Shown here in pieces: positions 1-10,332 of a stretch of DNA of 64,000 bases (position 1 is the stretch's first letter; every line of letters begins with the position of its first letter). The translations under genes were made by a program, and so were the position numbers. The notes under the pieces were generated by a model. That model ran no database searches. It worked only from the letters and a program-made list of their open reading frames with translations, and was not told where the DNA came from. The stretch comes from Adiantum capillus-veneris (lineage: Eukaryota > Streptophyta > Polypodiopsida > Polypodiales > Pteridaceae): contig CM043952.1 in NCBI GenBank assembly GCA_014529385.2, positions 58,054,119 to 58,118,118 on the forward strand. Direction: 5' to 3'.

Positions 1-2292
1 TAGGACCTTAAAATTCTTGTCATGTACTATATCTGCTACAAGGCTTCTACTTATAAGTGGCTTCAATCTCTTTCCTATATTGGATTTGGGGTCAATGTTT
101 TCCTTGTCAGGATAAATTGAATCTCTACATGAAGACAATGCATAAGTAAATAACAGGAAATTTACTTAACTAACACTATTTAGACACATGAAAACAATGC
201 ATAACTAGAAAAACAAAAAAATTACTTAACTAAGACTATTTAGTCAACCAAGAAGCATCACCTTAATGCTCGGATTCTTTTCTTAAGACCTCCACATGCA
301 ACCTGCAATGTTTCAAGATTGCACAATTTCTTCTTTCAGATACAACCACCCAAGATGGTGTCCTTCATTTGACAACTTCGTACCTTTCCTTTCAGTTCCT
401 GTACCTCTGTTTTGTGTTGCAAAATCGTAACCTGATCTGTAGAATGCAAATGTGAAAGACGAACAATCTCACATTGTTGAGCTTGGAGAATGCCCTTATA
501 AGTTTTAGCTTTCCTTGTAAGAGATTTACAATAACCCAGAAGGCCGTTTTCTCCATCACAAGCAAAGGTCAATAAGCTTGTATGATTGAAAAATGTTGGA
601 GACGCATTAGTCATTGGATTCTTAGGATAGAGAGAGCCTCTTGTCCAGATATCTATGTGTTTAGCTCCCTGAGCTCTGAGCGTGGTATATGTGTGTTTGT
701 TTTACTCCGCTTAATCAATGGTTGGTACTAGTTGTCCAAATCAATATGAAGGTGATATTTGGATCATTTTTGCATAACATTTGTGCCGTTTGAGGAGTGT
801 GCCATTAACCAAAGGTGCAGGTTTAATGAAAAGTGCGTACTTGCTGCGGCTTCATCCCTCCATGTTAGCCTCGTTCCCTCCATGATGACGAGGTTCATTC
901 AATGAAAGTGAAAAGAAGATTATCCCTCAATCATTACAGTTGAATGTTCAGAAGGGTAAATAATCTACTAAAAGTACACTTTTTAAACTTTTACCATGAC
1001 AGACCCGCCTCTATTATTTTCCATATTTTCTAGAGAGAGTGCGAAAAATACATTTTCTTAGAAGGCCTCCAAATGACCTCCGAAATTTCCTAATGGGTTG
1101 GGGGGGGGTACAAACCACCCCCCTCTACCGTTAGATCAAACATTGCAAATAAACTAAAGGTATCTTGTGCTCTCCTCCGTGGTGGCACCGAATGGAGATG
1201 GGAAAGTTGGAATCGTCGGGGGTGGCATGGCATGTACACATCACTGCCCTGCCGCCTTTGTCTCATGGGCCTAGGATGGAACCCTCTGCCTAGCAAAAAG
1301 GGGTGCCCACCTAGCATTTCTTATAGCTAGGATGCAAAAGCCCTATCATCTAACATCAAATGCAAAGGGGGTGTTTAGTGCAAATAAGATGCAAATGTCT
1401 ATCATCCAAAACCAAGATTAAAAAATAGTGCTCTCTATGCCAGTGAGAGTGTTAATGTTGACTATTAATGTAAAACCACTTCACAAGCAAAATGGTGTGG
1501 AACAAAAAGATACTCTTGATATACTGTTGCTCCAAGTGTGTAAATAGACCCTTCTTTTATAGTGAAGGGGGTGCAGTTTGTTGAAAGTGGGAAGATGGAG
1601 ATGGTAAATCACTAGAATTGGTGGTTGCTTCCTCCAAACAAGAAAGGAAAACATTTAAGGTGGTCTTGTCTCTTGCAATCATGCATGTAGACTTTGTGCC
1701 CATGTGCTAGTCTAAAGAGAGTGTTGATTAATTTACCATATGCTCCTAGTGGGTGCAATGGAAGTTGTATTTCACATTGAATTCATGTAAATTACTATGC
1801 ATGCATGTTGTACATAGAGTAGTTGGCATGTGTATATGCATAAGAACTGATAAGGTGACCATGGTAGAAACATTCAAGCATTACATAAATATTTACTCAA
1901 GTAATCATTGTTGAGGGATCCTAACAAATTCTATGCTATGCAAAGGCCAAGAGAAAGTGAATAGCTCATGCCATCGTTGGCGTTGTTTTCTTCAAATTGT
2001 TGCTTGTCAAGATCCTCCTAGGTTGATTTTCACCATTGGACTGCTCGTCACATCACTATTGGTGAAGTTAATAGATTGCAAGGCACTCCTCCAGGCAAGG
2101 GTCATGGTTGTCTTGACAATTTTCAGATTTTCTCGTTAGTTCTCTCTTGTGATCGTCCTCTGTGTGCATATTATCATCAGTGCCTGTGTATGGTTGACCT
2201 TCATGAGACGTTGTTTAAAGATGATTGTGCATATTGTGTGACTGGTTTGTGTATAAGTGTGTTTGCATTGTGTGCTATGCATAAGCGTGTGC

Positions 2293-2332
<40 letters not shown>

Positions 2333-2542
2333 CGCTCTTTTATGCCTCCTTGAGTTGACACGAGAGAGATTAATAAGAGAAAGAATGAGGGTGTGACTAT
2401 GTGTGTGTGTGTCGAATTGAAAGTGAAAGAGATTATTCCACTCATTGATTCCCATTCAGGGGCTGATCTTAGAGAGTGGGAGTGATAACAAGTGTTTTTG
2501 AGTGCTTGTGCAGTGTGAATATGTGTGTGCACATGGGAGTGT

Positions 2543-2592
<50 letters not shown>
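1..2592. other. Region without recognisable gene
   Basis: I see no domain or conserved motif on either strand. Short open frames occur (for example a 92-codon frame at 336-614 minus) but match nothing I recognise and are of the length expected by chance. The stretch is AT-rich, has a short G run near 1099-1107, and ends in AG microsatellites. It may hold decayed transposon sequence. Confidence 0.5.
2295..2327. repeat. (GA)n microsatellite
   Basis: An uninterrupted dinucleotide tract. Open frames across it only give Glu-Arg or Ser-Leu repeats and are not genes. Confidence 0.95.

Positions 2593-2599
<7 letters not shown>
2546..2599. repeat. (AG)n microsatellite left of LINE-A
   Basis: An AG tract that runs directly into the unique sequence duplicated on both sides of LINE-A. 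It is probably part of the pre-insertion target. Confidence 0.95.
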
Positions 2600-2603
<4 letters not shown>

Positions 2604-2655
2604 GGGTAGTTGACCATGAGGAAAATCCTAGGAGCTCAAACTCACGAGAGAGAGA

Positions 2656-2676
2656 GATAGATAGATAGATAGATAG
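2656..2676. repeat. (GATA)n tract, probable LINE-A 3' tail
   Basis: About five GATA units sit exactly between the left target duplication and the LINE-A 3' UTR. Read on minus this is (CTAT)n, the position where a LINE tail is expected. Confidence 0.7.
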
Positions 2677-2729
2677 TTCTATTATCGTCCTGGGAGGTCA
2701 AATATGACCTATGGGACCAAATGAACATG

Positions 2730-4697
2730 TCACGTGGTGTGAGTGGAGTTCATAAGTGACTCTCGATGCTCAAAAATGGCTGAAATGAGCGTCGCAATAG
2801 AGAGTCCACATCGTGGTTGGGAGAGGAAGGTATGTAGGGAGAGATCATGGCTGAATATATGGGGAAAAGAGGACCTAATGTGGTCAAAAGCTGAGCACTC
2901 AAGTAGTGTGTGGTACTCACTCTCTCGCACTTGACGAGGGCGTAAGGTGCAAAGTCGATGAAACTCCTCGCCAGTGCCCCAACGTCCTGTCTCGCAGCGT
3001 AGAGAATGGGAGCTAAGCCGAATGGAGGCAATGGTGCGGATCGCACTCAACGGGATGGGCTCAAGGATGTAGGAATGGGTTCGGTTACCTCGTTCCGAGA
3101 AGAAGAGATATTTGTAGTTTGGGGCAACGTGTGTGGTGTAATGGCTGAAGCGAGAACCTCCGGATTTCTCCCAAGCCGTGATACATTGGCGTTGTAAGAA
3201 GGCCTCATTAACTTGGGAGTCGATCGACGCATCCTTGACCAAGTGACATGCATCCCATCTTCCAAACCATTTCTTGATATCAAGCATCCACCCCGAACTT
3301 AGTATTTTGCTCTTGCATGTCTTTTGAACCATTTGACTTGCTTCATATGCGATTCTAGGAAGTCGATGCAAAGGGCTACGTTGTGTCTTACGCATGTACT
3401 CCACAACCCTTTGCATGCCCAAGACCTCAATGGGAAGCAATCCGGACTCAAGAAGTAAGAGCATGTAGGGTGTTTGTGTCTTGACTTGGAGAAAGTTGGT
3501 GAGAAAACGCTTTTGGACATTCTCAAACTCTTTCCAAGTAGACTTCCCGATGCTTCCACCCCACACCTCCACTCCATAAAGAAGCACCGGTGTCACCAAT
3601 GTGTCAAAGAGGTACTTTTTGAGAGCCCAACACTTGATCTCTCCTGCATTGCACATGTTCTCAAATGCATAATAGGCCCTCTTTCCGGCTTCCAAGCGAC
3701 GCATTGCACAATCCTTCCATTTATGATTGGATGGAACCTCAAGGCCAAGGTACTTGAAGTGATCTACCACTTCAAGTTTCTCATTGTTATATACAATGCA
3801 TGGATTTTCATCATTGAGGGTCTTTACAAGCATAACCTTGGTTTTGGATCCATTCACGATCAGCCCGCTATGTAGGCAAAAGTGTTCCAAGACACTCATA
3901 AGCTTTTGTGCATCTTCTAAGGTATGTGCCAAGAGCACTACATCATCAGCATAGAGCAAAAGCATGATCACCGCATTTCCAATCTTAACCTCTTCTATGC
4001 CTTCTTGCTGCATAAAGTCAAGAACCATGCATTCCAATTCATCAATGAGTAGCCCAAAGAGGGTTGGGGAAAGTGGGCATCCTTGTTTGACACCAATAGT
4101 GCTTGCAAAAAATTCTGAAATTCCATCTCCCATACGTAATCGACATATCACTTTTTGGTAGATGCGAAAGACTGCATGCATAAATTCTCTCGGCACTTGA
4201 AGGCTTTGCATACGTCTCCAAAGATTTCCTCGCGGTACCATGTCAAAAGCTTTCTTGAAATCCACAAAGCAACAATACAACTTTTTTCCTTTCAATCGAG
4301 ACGCTTCCATAAGAACTCGAAGAGTGACAAGGTGATCGATAGTGCTATGATGCTTTCGAAAACCTGCTTGGCCAAGTGCATGTTTGCCATTCTTTTCAGC
4401 CCATTTACTTATCTTCATCTCCATGATACATCCAAATAACTTTGCCATTAAAGAACCAACCATTATAGTGCGATAGTTGTTCACATTGTTTACATCTCCT
4501 CCTTTGTGCAAAGGTTTGATCCAATTTGCACTCCAATCATGAGGCATGCCATACTGAAGTGCAAGGTTAAACATATCGCATATCCAATATCGTGTTTTCT
4601 TGCTTGTCCATTTAATCATTTCAGCCTTGACACCTTGAAGGTCACCTGCCTTACGAGTAGCAAGTTTCTCAAGCGCGCGGCATACATCTTCAATGGT
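2730..4697 (-). CDS. LINE reverse transcriptase with C-terminal zinc-binding region (5'-truncated)
   Basis: Non-LTR reverse transcriptase that would copy LINE RNA at a nicked target. The open frame runs from 4874 to 2730, but the first 59 or so codons are only translated AG microsatellite (Ser-Leu repeats) and homology starts at about 4697. Numbered from the frame start, visible RT motifs are FVDFKKAFD (about 203-211), QGCPLSPTLF (about 264-273) and the catalytic YADDVVLLA (about 308-316). Cys and His residues follow near the end (RLCTL ... YHTLLEC), like the zf-RVT region of plant LINEs. There is no internal stop across about 650 codons. The endonuclease is missing, so the protein is not autonomous. 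The RT call is secure from the motifs. The LINE clade is not assigned. Confidence 0.9.
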   Translation of the reverse strand, partial: TIEDVCRALEKLATRKAGDLQGVKAEMIKWTSKKTRYWICDMFNLALQYGMPHDWSANWIKPLHKGGDVNNVNNYRTIMVGSLMAKLFGCIMEMKISKWAEKNGKHALGQAGFRKHHSTIDHLVTLRVLMEASRLKGKKLYCCFVDFKKAFDMVPRGNLWRRMQSLQVPREFMHAVFRIYQKVICRLRMGDGISEFFASTIGVKQGCPLSPTLFGLLIDELECMVLDFMQQEGIEEVKIGNAVIMLLLYADDVVLLAHTLEDAQKLMSVLEHFCLHSGLIVNGSKTKVMLVKTLNDENPCIVYNNEKLEVVDHFKYLGLEVPSNHKWKDCAMRRLEAGKRAYYAFENMCNAGEIKCWALKKYLFDTLVTPVLLYGVEVWGGSIGKSTWKEFENVQKRFLTNFLQVKTQTPYMLLLLESGLLPIEVLGMQRVVEYMRKTQRSPLHRLPRIAYEASQMVQKTCKSKILSSGWMLDIKKWFGRWDACHLVKDASIDSQVNEAFLQRQCITAWEKSGGSRFSHYTTHVAPNYKYLFFSERGNRTHSYILEPIPLSAIRTIASIRLSSHSLRCETGRWGTGEEFHRLCTLRPRQVRESEYHTLLECSAFDHIRSSFPHIFSHDLSLHTFLSQPRCGLSIATLISAIFEHRESLMNSTHTT

Positions 4698-4788
4698 AAG
4701 AGAGAGAGAGAGAAAGAGAAAGAGAGAGAGAGAGAGAGTGAGAGAGTGGGGGGTAGTTGACCATGAGGAAAATCCTAGGAGCTCAAAC

Positions 4789-4792
<4 letters not shown>

Positions 4793-4838
<46 letters not shown>
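4793..4838. repeat. (GA)n microsatellite right of LINE-A
   Basis: It continues the AG tract of the target into which LINE-A inserted. Confidence 0.95.
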
Positions 4839-4840
<2 letters not shown>

Positions 4841-4844
4841 CTCT

Positions 4845-4928
4845 TTGCATAAGGGGAAGCCTCCTTTTTTTCATGCTTTAAAAAAAAAAACCTCCAGCAC
4901 CGCAAGGGTCATTTTCATGGAAATTTGC

Positions 4929-5021
<93 letters not shown>

Positions 5022-5130
5022 TGCTCTCTGCATGGAAGGAGGGGAGGCACGTTGTAGCCTCCTTTTTTTCTTCATGCTTTTAAACAAATTAAACCTCCAC
5101 CCCCTCAAGGGTTCATTCCCATAGAAAACC
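4845..5130. repeat. Imperfect duplication around an AG tract
   Basis: Two related segments (about 4845-4930 and 5030-5130) share GCCTCCTTTTTTTC, ATGCTTT, AACCTCCA and AAGGGTCATT-like blocks in the same order. They are separated by the long AG tract at 4931-5019. Unit boundaries are blurred by the microsatellite. There is no coding content. Confidence 0.65.
4931..5019. repeat. (AG)n microsatellite, about 44 units
   Basis: A long pure AG tract. Open frames crossing it (for example 4878-5270 minus) are Ser-Leu repeats and not genes. Confidence 0.97.
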
Positions 5131-5583
5131 GCAACAAATCTCGTATACGCTTGTAACAAGAGAGAGAGGGTAAAAAAACTCCCATCATTCAAGGAAAGTG
5201 GGGTGGAAGCAAAGATACATGTACAAGAGAAGTGTTTTATAGTGATGGAGTTGAAAGGGAAATACAACATGAATTTTCAGGGTATTTCACTCAAAGATTG
5301 TGAATTTAAAGTCTTTTGGGAGGAAAATTTAATTAGATTCCTTTATTAAAAGATTGCAACTTTTGAAAAACTTTGGCGCCGGCTGTACTATTTGAATGTT
5401 TAGTTATCATGAAGAGTAGTGAGCAAGGAGGGAGCTACTCTGCCTGAAACCACCCCTTCAACTTCCCTCTCTCTTAGCGGGCAAGCTCTATGTACACTCT
5501 CCTACACTTTGGAGTAGCAAGGCCACTAGAACCGCCAAGGTCTCCATTTCCAGTTGTTGCTTTTCCACCGAACAAAGGCATGT

Positions 5584-5586
5584 ATC

Positions 5587-5658
<72 letters not shown>
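5584..5658. repeat. (CT)n microsatellite
   Basis: A nearly pure CT tract with one interruption near 5599. It lies about 50 bp outside the left LTR of the next element. Confidence 0.95.
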
Positions 5659-5661
<3 letters not shown>

Positions 5662-5706
5662 AGCAGACTTATTTTGACCACAAGGATCATGCGATCAGTA
5701 GTCTAC

Positions 5707-7211
5707 TGATGGCGGGAAACAGAGCAGTGCAATCGGGTGGCCTCTGTACTCGTGCACACTCCACAAACCACGCCTCATGCAAACAAGCAAAGAACAAAAC
5801 CAAGGGGGGCACCACCCTAAATTAAGAGGTTTAGGGACCTCACACATAGTGCACATAGGCAAGTGAGACTTCTAGCATTATGATGGCATCAAAACATATG
5901 GCAAAACACATAGAAACGAAGCTTAGGGACCTTATGTAGCATATATATACACAAGACATCAGCTTAACAATACAACGGCATCTGATCATACATAACAAGG
6001 ATATAGAGAAGCAAGCCTAGGATGGCATAATCCCTTGTCAAAAACAATCAACCCAGCAAGTAGGTATGATCCTACTAGCAACACATCAATACCTTAGAGA
6101 ATGATGGCGAGGATGGTGGCCATGGAGCATGAGAGGAGACTCCTTATTTAGGTTTTAGGGCTAGTAATGTAGCATACTAGAGGGAGAGAGAGAGAGAGGG
6201 AGAGAGAGTAGAGCTCCATCCATAGCTCCTCGTTGTGAGCAATGTCGTCATAGCTTCGTTGCTTGGTGAAGTGGGTGAAGTGTTCTTTTGAGTGAGAGAA
6301 GGCCTCCTTATATAGGTTTCTAAGAGGGTTTAGGATTAGGGATAAACATGCTTAAATCCGCTGATTGGGGTTACTTTTTGCTTAGGGTGGTCAACAGATT
6401 GAGGTCACCTGATATGTCACCATCAAGATATTCTCTAGAGTGATGTGAGAGGGGAGGGTAAATGCTGATTTTTCTGATTGTGACACATGGGGATAAGGCC
6501 TTGACCAGCATTTAAGAGCAGGTAGGTGGCTGTTGAAACTGGAGGTTCTGCACATGTCAGGGGGGTCCTCCTAAATATCAAATTCTCAAAAAATCCTCAA
6601 CCATGGCTTCTTTTGACATGTGTTCTTTGAAAAAATCAGCATGTCTCTTTTCAGCCCAAAAGTCTTTATCCCTGTTGACTCACCTTTACCATAAGATTTT
6701 CCCTTTTTCTCCTCCTGTAACTGCATTGTTGATGCCCAATCACTGCTTCTAGTAACAGTGAACTGTTACCTACCAAATACTTATGGTGCATTAAAAAGTA
6801 TTTACCATGGGTAAAAAAAGTTACTGTAGGTAAAAAGTGATTTGTATTTACCATGTAGGTGAAAAATATTTACAGTAGGTAAAAAATATTTATTGTGGTA
6901 AAAAATATTTACTGTCGGTAAAAAAAGTGAAAACGGAGTATGCTGTGCTGTGAGTCCACACGAACATCCTCATGTAAATTTCACTAGAAATTCACACCTA
7001 GAATGGGCTATTCTGTAAGATATAGGTTGTAGGCATGCATAAGAGCTCGTTCCCACGTATCTTCTGTCCATGGAACCTTTTACTCTTTGGTGCTTGTGAA
7101 GTAGTTTTTCCTTCTCTTTCGAGATCCCTTGGACTAGAGTATCCTCATCTCCCCAACAACTGACTATGCCTTTATTGCATCTTCAGAAGGGGTCCTAAAA
7201 ACCATGCATCA
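5707..7211 (-). repeat. 3' LTR of the gag-pro element
   Basis: 1505 bp with TG...CA ends, highly similar to 11485-12967. Read on minus it holds a TATATAAGG box (plus 6306-6314), a short purine-rich tract at about 6180-6216, and a run of AT-rich units of about 20 bp (GTAAAAAATATTTACTGT type) at about 6770-6930. The other LTR is 22 bp shorter and appears to lack one such unit. Confidence 0.93.
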
Positions 7212-7216
7212 TATAG

Positions 7217-7230
7217 CCCTCCCCCTTAAG
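7217..7230 (-). promoter_or_regulatory. Polypurine tract of the gag-pro element
   Basis: On minus this reads CTTAAGGGGGAGGG and lies five bases inside the 3' LTR, where the plus-strand primer of an LTR element belongs. Confidence 0.75.
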
Positions 7231-7674
7231 CTAGAGGTATTTGATGCCTCTAGCTGTAGGTTGTGCTACAATAGGGTTCTCTTGAATACTTACCTACCTG
7301 GTACCAATTGAATTTGCCATGTTACTGCTTTCTTGGCTGATGCACCCTGTTTAGTCCTTTCTGATGAATAATTGTATCCATCCATGACTAACAACTGGTC
7401 TCCTAGCCCCTTGAAATCCATACCCCATCCATTGTCAATATCCGCTTTCACTGGTAGCATTCTCTTTTTTTCTTTTTTTCTTCTCTTTTTTTTTTTTTTT
7501 CCTTTTGCCCAACCCCTCGTTGAGCATTCATGCTCAACCATAGTATTATTTAAGTAAAAGATGACTGTATAGAGAGAATTATATAACATAGAGCTATAGA
7601 CTGTATAAGAAAAATGATAGTATAGTGGCTATATAGATAGGATAGAGATAGAGAAAAAAGCATCTGCTACTGCA

Positions 7675-8592
7675 TCACCCTCCAGGGTCAAATGGAAAGC
7701 TCAAAGCTCCCCCACGCATGGTGTAGAATCCACCTGGATCAAAAGTAAAGCATTGCTCATTGCCATCAACCTGTAAAACATGTATATCCAAGCCTTCCTT
7801 TGCACTTGTAGGCCAATAGACAGGCCACCCTTCCAGCTCTTTATAGCACGGAGCTTCGTCACCCTGCATCCATAATCCTTCGTGTCCACTATAAGCATAC
7901 TTGCCATCACTTGAGAAACCTGAATCATAAGCAGCTATCCTACCATCTGCTACAGAACCCTCCATGGTATAGTCCACTTCAAAAAAAACTCGCCATTGAC
8001 ACAAAAATATATGTAAAGCAACCTCCAATAACACATGTATCCATAGCATCACATAACATAGCAAGACCCTGCCATTTGCCTCCACTTGCTGCATAGCCAA
8101 GCAAACCTGATCACTTTTCAAACCTGTATCCAAACCCTCTGTAAACGTCTCCACAACCATCTCTTTATACTCAGAAACATGACCTACTAGAGCTTCAACC
8201 TGTGCAAATACCTCATCACCAACAAGGTTGACGGCACCTTCCTTTAATTGGATATGGTGTTGGGTTAACGTCACTCCTTTAATGTGCTCGTAATCAGTTA
8301 TAAAGAGGCCAGCATGCTTCTTTAGTACCTGCAAATAGGGTTCTCTCTCTTCTTCTAGTAGGTCCTTAGCTAGCATCTCCTCTAAGCCTGTGGCTTCTTC
8401 CTTGTTTAGAGAGTCTTGACCACCTTCTCCTTCTAGGTTTTGCAGTATTATACCCATGACTTCCAAAGAGCTAGCATCCTCCTCAGATGACTCATCCTCA
8501 GATGAAGAGCAGCTGCTTGTGCTCCATTCATCCATAGAAGTCTCCATCTCTAGGTCTTGTTGTCTACCCTGCTTCATGTCATACACAATTTT
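7675..8592 (-). pseudogene. Truncated pol linker fused to a tail of unknown origin
   Basis: This part of the polyprotein frame starts after the stop at 8593-8595 and ends at TGA 7675-7677. The N-terminal half is acidic (a Ser/Glu/Asp-rich run), then reads EREPYLQVLKKHAGLF and VTLTQHHIQLKEGA. That is the linker just before the RT core in Ty3/gypsy pol. The expected RT start does not follow. The frame continues for about 190 residues of unrecognised sequence with Gly, Tyr and Trp (for example GYAYSGHEGLWMQGDE-like text) and a repeated FDPGG at the end. Either RT to integrase were deleted, or foreign sequence replaced them. I do not assign a function to the tail. Confidence 0.6.
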
Positions 8593-9036
8593 TTATTGCT
8601 TGCCACCTACCTTATGATTTGGTCGCAACTCAAGGGAACCTGTCTCCCAATCTTGCCTAGCTTTCATAGCCATAAGCCAAGGTCTTCCAAAGATTAGCGG
8701 ATAGCCCTCCCCCTTAGTTGGGATCACATAAGCATCAATTGAGATTGCCACACCAAAAGCTGAAACCTTCACTCCATTAACCTTTCCCACACAAGCCACC
8801 CTTACATTATTTGCCATCTTAGCTTGTAAGGAAGTTTGCTCGTTTACTTCCAAAGCCAACCTGTGCATTAATTTCTCTGTCATAACACAAATCTGGGCTC
8901 CACCATCTACGTACACATTGGAGACTCGCTGACTCTTAATCTCTGCATCAATGACTGGCACGATATCCTTCATGCCTCTTGCACTAATAGACCCAACTGA
9001 CTTTGCCTTAGCCCTCCTAGTGCTGACCATCTTAGA
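8593..9036 (-). pseudogene. Retroviral-type aspartic protease domain
   Basis: This would process the gag-pol polyprotein. The active-site motif reads VYVDGGAQICVM (Asp at about residue 42 of the segment), i.e. D-G-G-A where most retropepsins have D-S/T-G-A. The second conserved block YPLIFGRPWLMA lies near residue 115, at the usual spacing. The segment is in the same frame as gag upstream and the pol linker downstream. It is bounded by TAG 9037-9039 and TAA 8593-8595, both likely CAG or CAA originally. Family assignment is secure; activity is doubtful. Confidence 0.85.
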
Positions 9037-9609
9037 CTAGGTTCTACGCATCTTTGGGGAAAGGTGGAGGAGTTGCTGCCATGAAATCTTTGGTCCTTGC
9101 TTACTCACATCTGCTACCAGGTCGTAAGGTATGGATCCTACCCCAAGTGGAAAGTCTTCTACTCCTATGTGCCTCCTTGACCTACTCTTCCTTTTCTTGT
9201 CTCCTATCACTTGGGAGGAACCCTCATTCCCTTTATCCGGCTCTGAAGCTTCCATTTCATCAGTTCTTTGTCTCCTAACTCTCTTTATTGGCATGGCAAC
9301 AGCTTCCTCCATTTTTTCTTTCCCTTTATCCTTACCATTGTCAAGACTTATGACAGAGACAGCCCTGTCCTCCCCTCCCGATGGTAGTGGAGGGATCTCT
9401 GCTGGTGCTTGTGGTGGTGGAGGAGGGGGTCTCAATATTTGGATTGGTGGAGCCACGTGTGCATTTTTTCCATTTAGTGGCCTAGCTCGAGGATGAGTGA
9501 CTTGCTGGCGAGGAGGCCGTCTTTGATTACCATTTCCTTGATAGCGTCGTGGATGGGGGCAATAATACATGCCGTGACCTACCTCTCCACAGTTGTAGCA
9601 AATGTACTA
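9037..9609 (-). pseudogene. gag C-terminal part with CCHC zinc knuckle
   Basis: Directly after the stop at 9607-9609 the frame reads CYNCGEVGHGMYYC, a perfect CX2CX4HX4C nucleocapsid knuckle that would bind the element RNA. A Pro-rich stretch (PPPPPPQAPAEIPPLP) and a basic region (KRVRRQR, KKRKSRSRRH) follow and lead into the protease. Codon phase matches the capsid part upstream. Confidence 0.85.
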
Positions 9610-10332
9610 ACGTGCTTGCCTTTGTCCTTCTTGTCTATTTCGTTCATTTCCTGGCTGGGGAGCCCTTACACCTTGAACCAGATTGATGGACAGGCTCTCT
9701 AGTTGATTGGTGATTTGTTGAAGTAATTCTTGTTGAGAGGACTCTTGGTCTGTTGCTCCTGTCCTTGCTACTACCCTTGCCGTAGGTTGAGCTAGCGGTG
9801 GAGGCTCCATTCCCCCTTGTAGTTAAGCTTGGAATTTTAACTTCCTATCCTTCTCCCTTGCATAAGTCATAGCTTTATCAAAGGTATCTGGGAATTTACC
9901 TTTTACCTTTTCTCGAAGGATGGGGTAAAGCCCTGCCAGGAAACAGTCCTTCTTTAGGCATTCTGGCGCCCTTTCTCCTTCACCTAGTGATGCACACCAT
10001 TTCTCCCACAGGTTGGAAAACTTTCCTTCATAGCTTCTATAGTCATTGGGTGATGTTTGGCGTATCTCTAAGAGCTGTCTCCATATCTCCTCTAGAGGCT
10101 CATGGCGGCGAAATTCTTCGATGAAGGCCATCTTTAAGGACTCTCAGTCTCTTCTTTCTTCAGGTGCCAAAGTTTGATACCATAATTTTGCACCTTCCCT
10201 CAAGACCAAAGGAAAGACCCTTAACTTAGTAGCTTCGTCATCCCTTCCCGATACCAGAAAGTCCATTTCCAAATTATCCAAAAAGTCTGGAGCAACCTCC
10301 CCAGGCTTACCATAAAATTTAGGGAAGGCCAT
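9610..10332 (-). pseudogene. gag capsid region, Ty3/gypsy type
   Basis: The likely start is the ATG at 10330-10332 (MAFPKFYGKPGE). The frame above it has a stop five codons earlier than the first ORF codon used by naive callers. The segment contains the Retrotrans_gag pattern: FPLVLREGAKLWYQTL, then MAFIEEFRRHEPLEEIWRQL and LWEKWCASL. TGA 10144-10146 falls where a Trp is expected (RRD-stop-ESLK) and TAA 9823-9825 follows FQA. It would form the virus-like particle in the cytoplasm. The leader between the PBS and this start is long (about 1.1 kb). Confidence 0.85.

Larger units (their letters stand above)
2593..4804 (-). mobile_element. LINE-A, 5'-truncated non-LTR retrotransposon with long TSD
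   Basis: The body is about 2658-4697 on the minus strand. A unit of about 60 bp (GTGGGGGGTAGTTGACC..., ending in CACGAGAGAG) lies on both sides, at 2593-2657 and 4740-4804. I read it as a long target-site duplication inside AG microsatellite DNA. The low-coordinate (3') end has a short UTR of roughly 50 bp followed by a (CTAT)n tail (GATA on plus, 2656-2676) instead of poly-A. The high-coordinate (5') end starts abruptly inside the reverse transcriptase region, so the endonuclease and ORF1 are absent. Such 5' truncation is the usual result of incomplete target-primed reverse transcription. The RT frame is still open, which suggests a recent insertion. Confidence 0.75.

Noticed and set aside
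4845-5270. Open frames of 70-130 codons across AG/CT tracts (Glu-Arg or Ser-Leu repeats)
   Set aside because: They are translated microsatellites without start context or conserved flanks. The same holds at 2076-2532, 5490-5825, 14202-14433, 38056-38305 and 51063-51470.
7675-10332. Programmed stop readthrough as the explanation for the five stops
   Set aside because: Five stops at unrelated places are far more than known elements use, and three lie inside conserved domains or at domain starts. Decay is simpler; kept only as an alternative to test.
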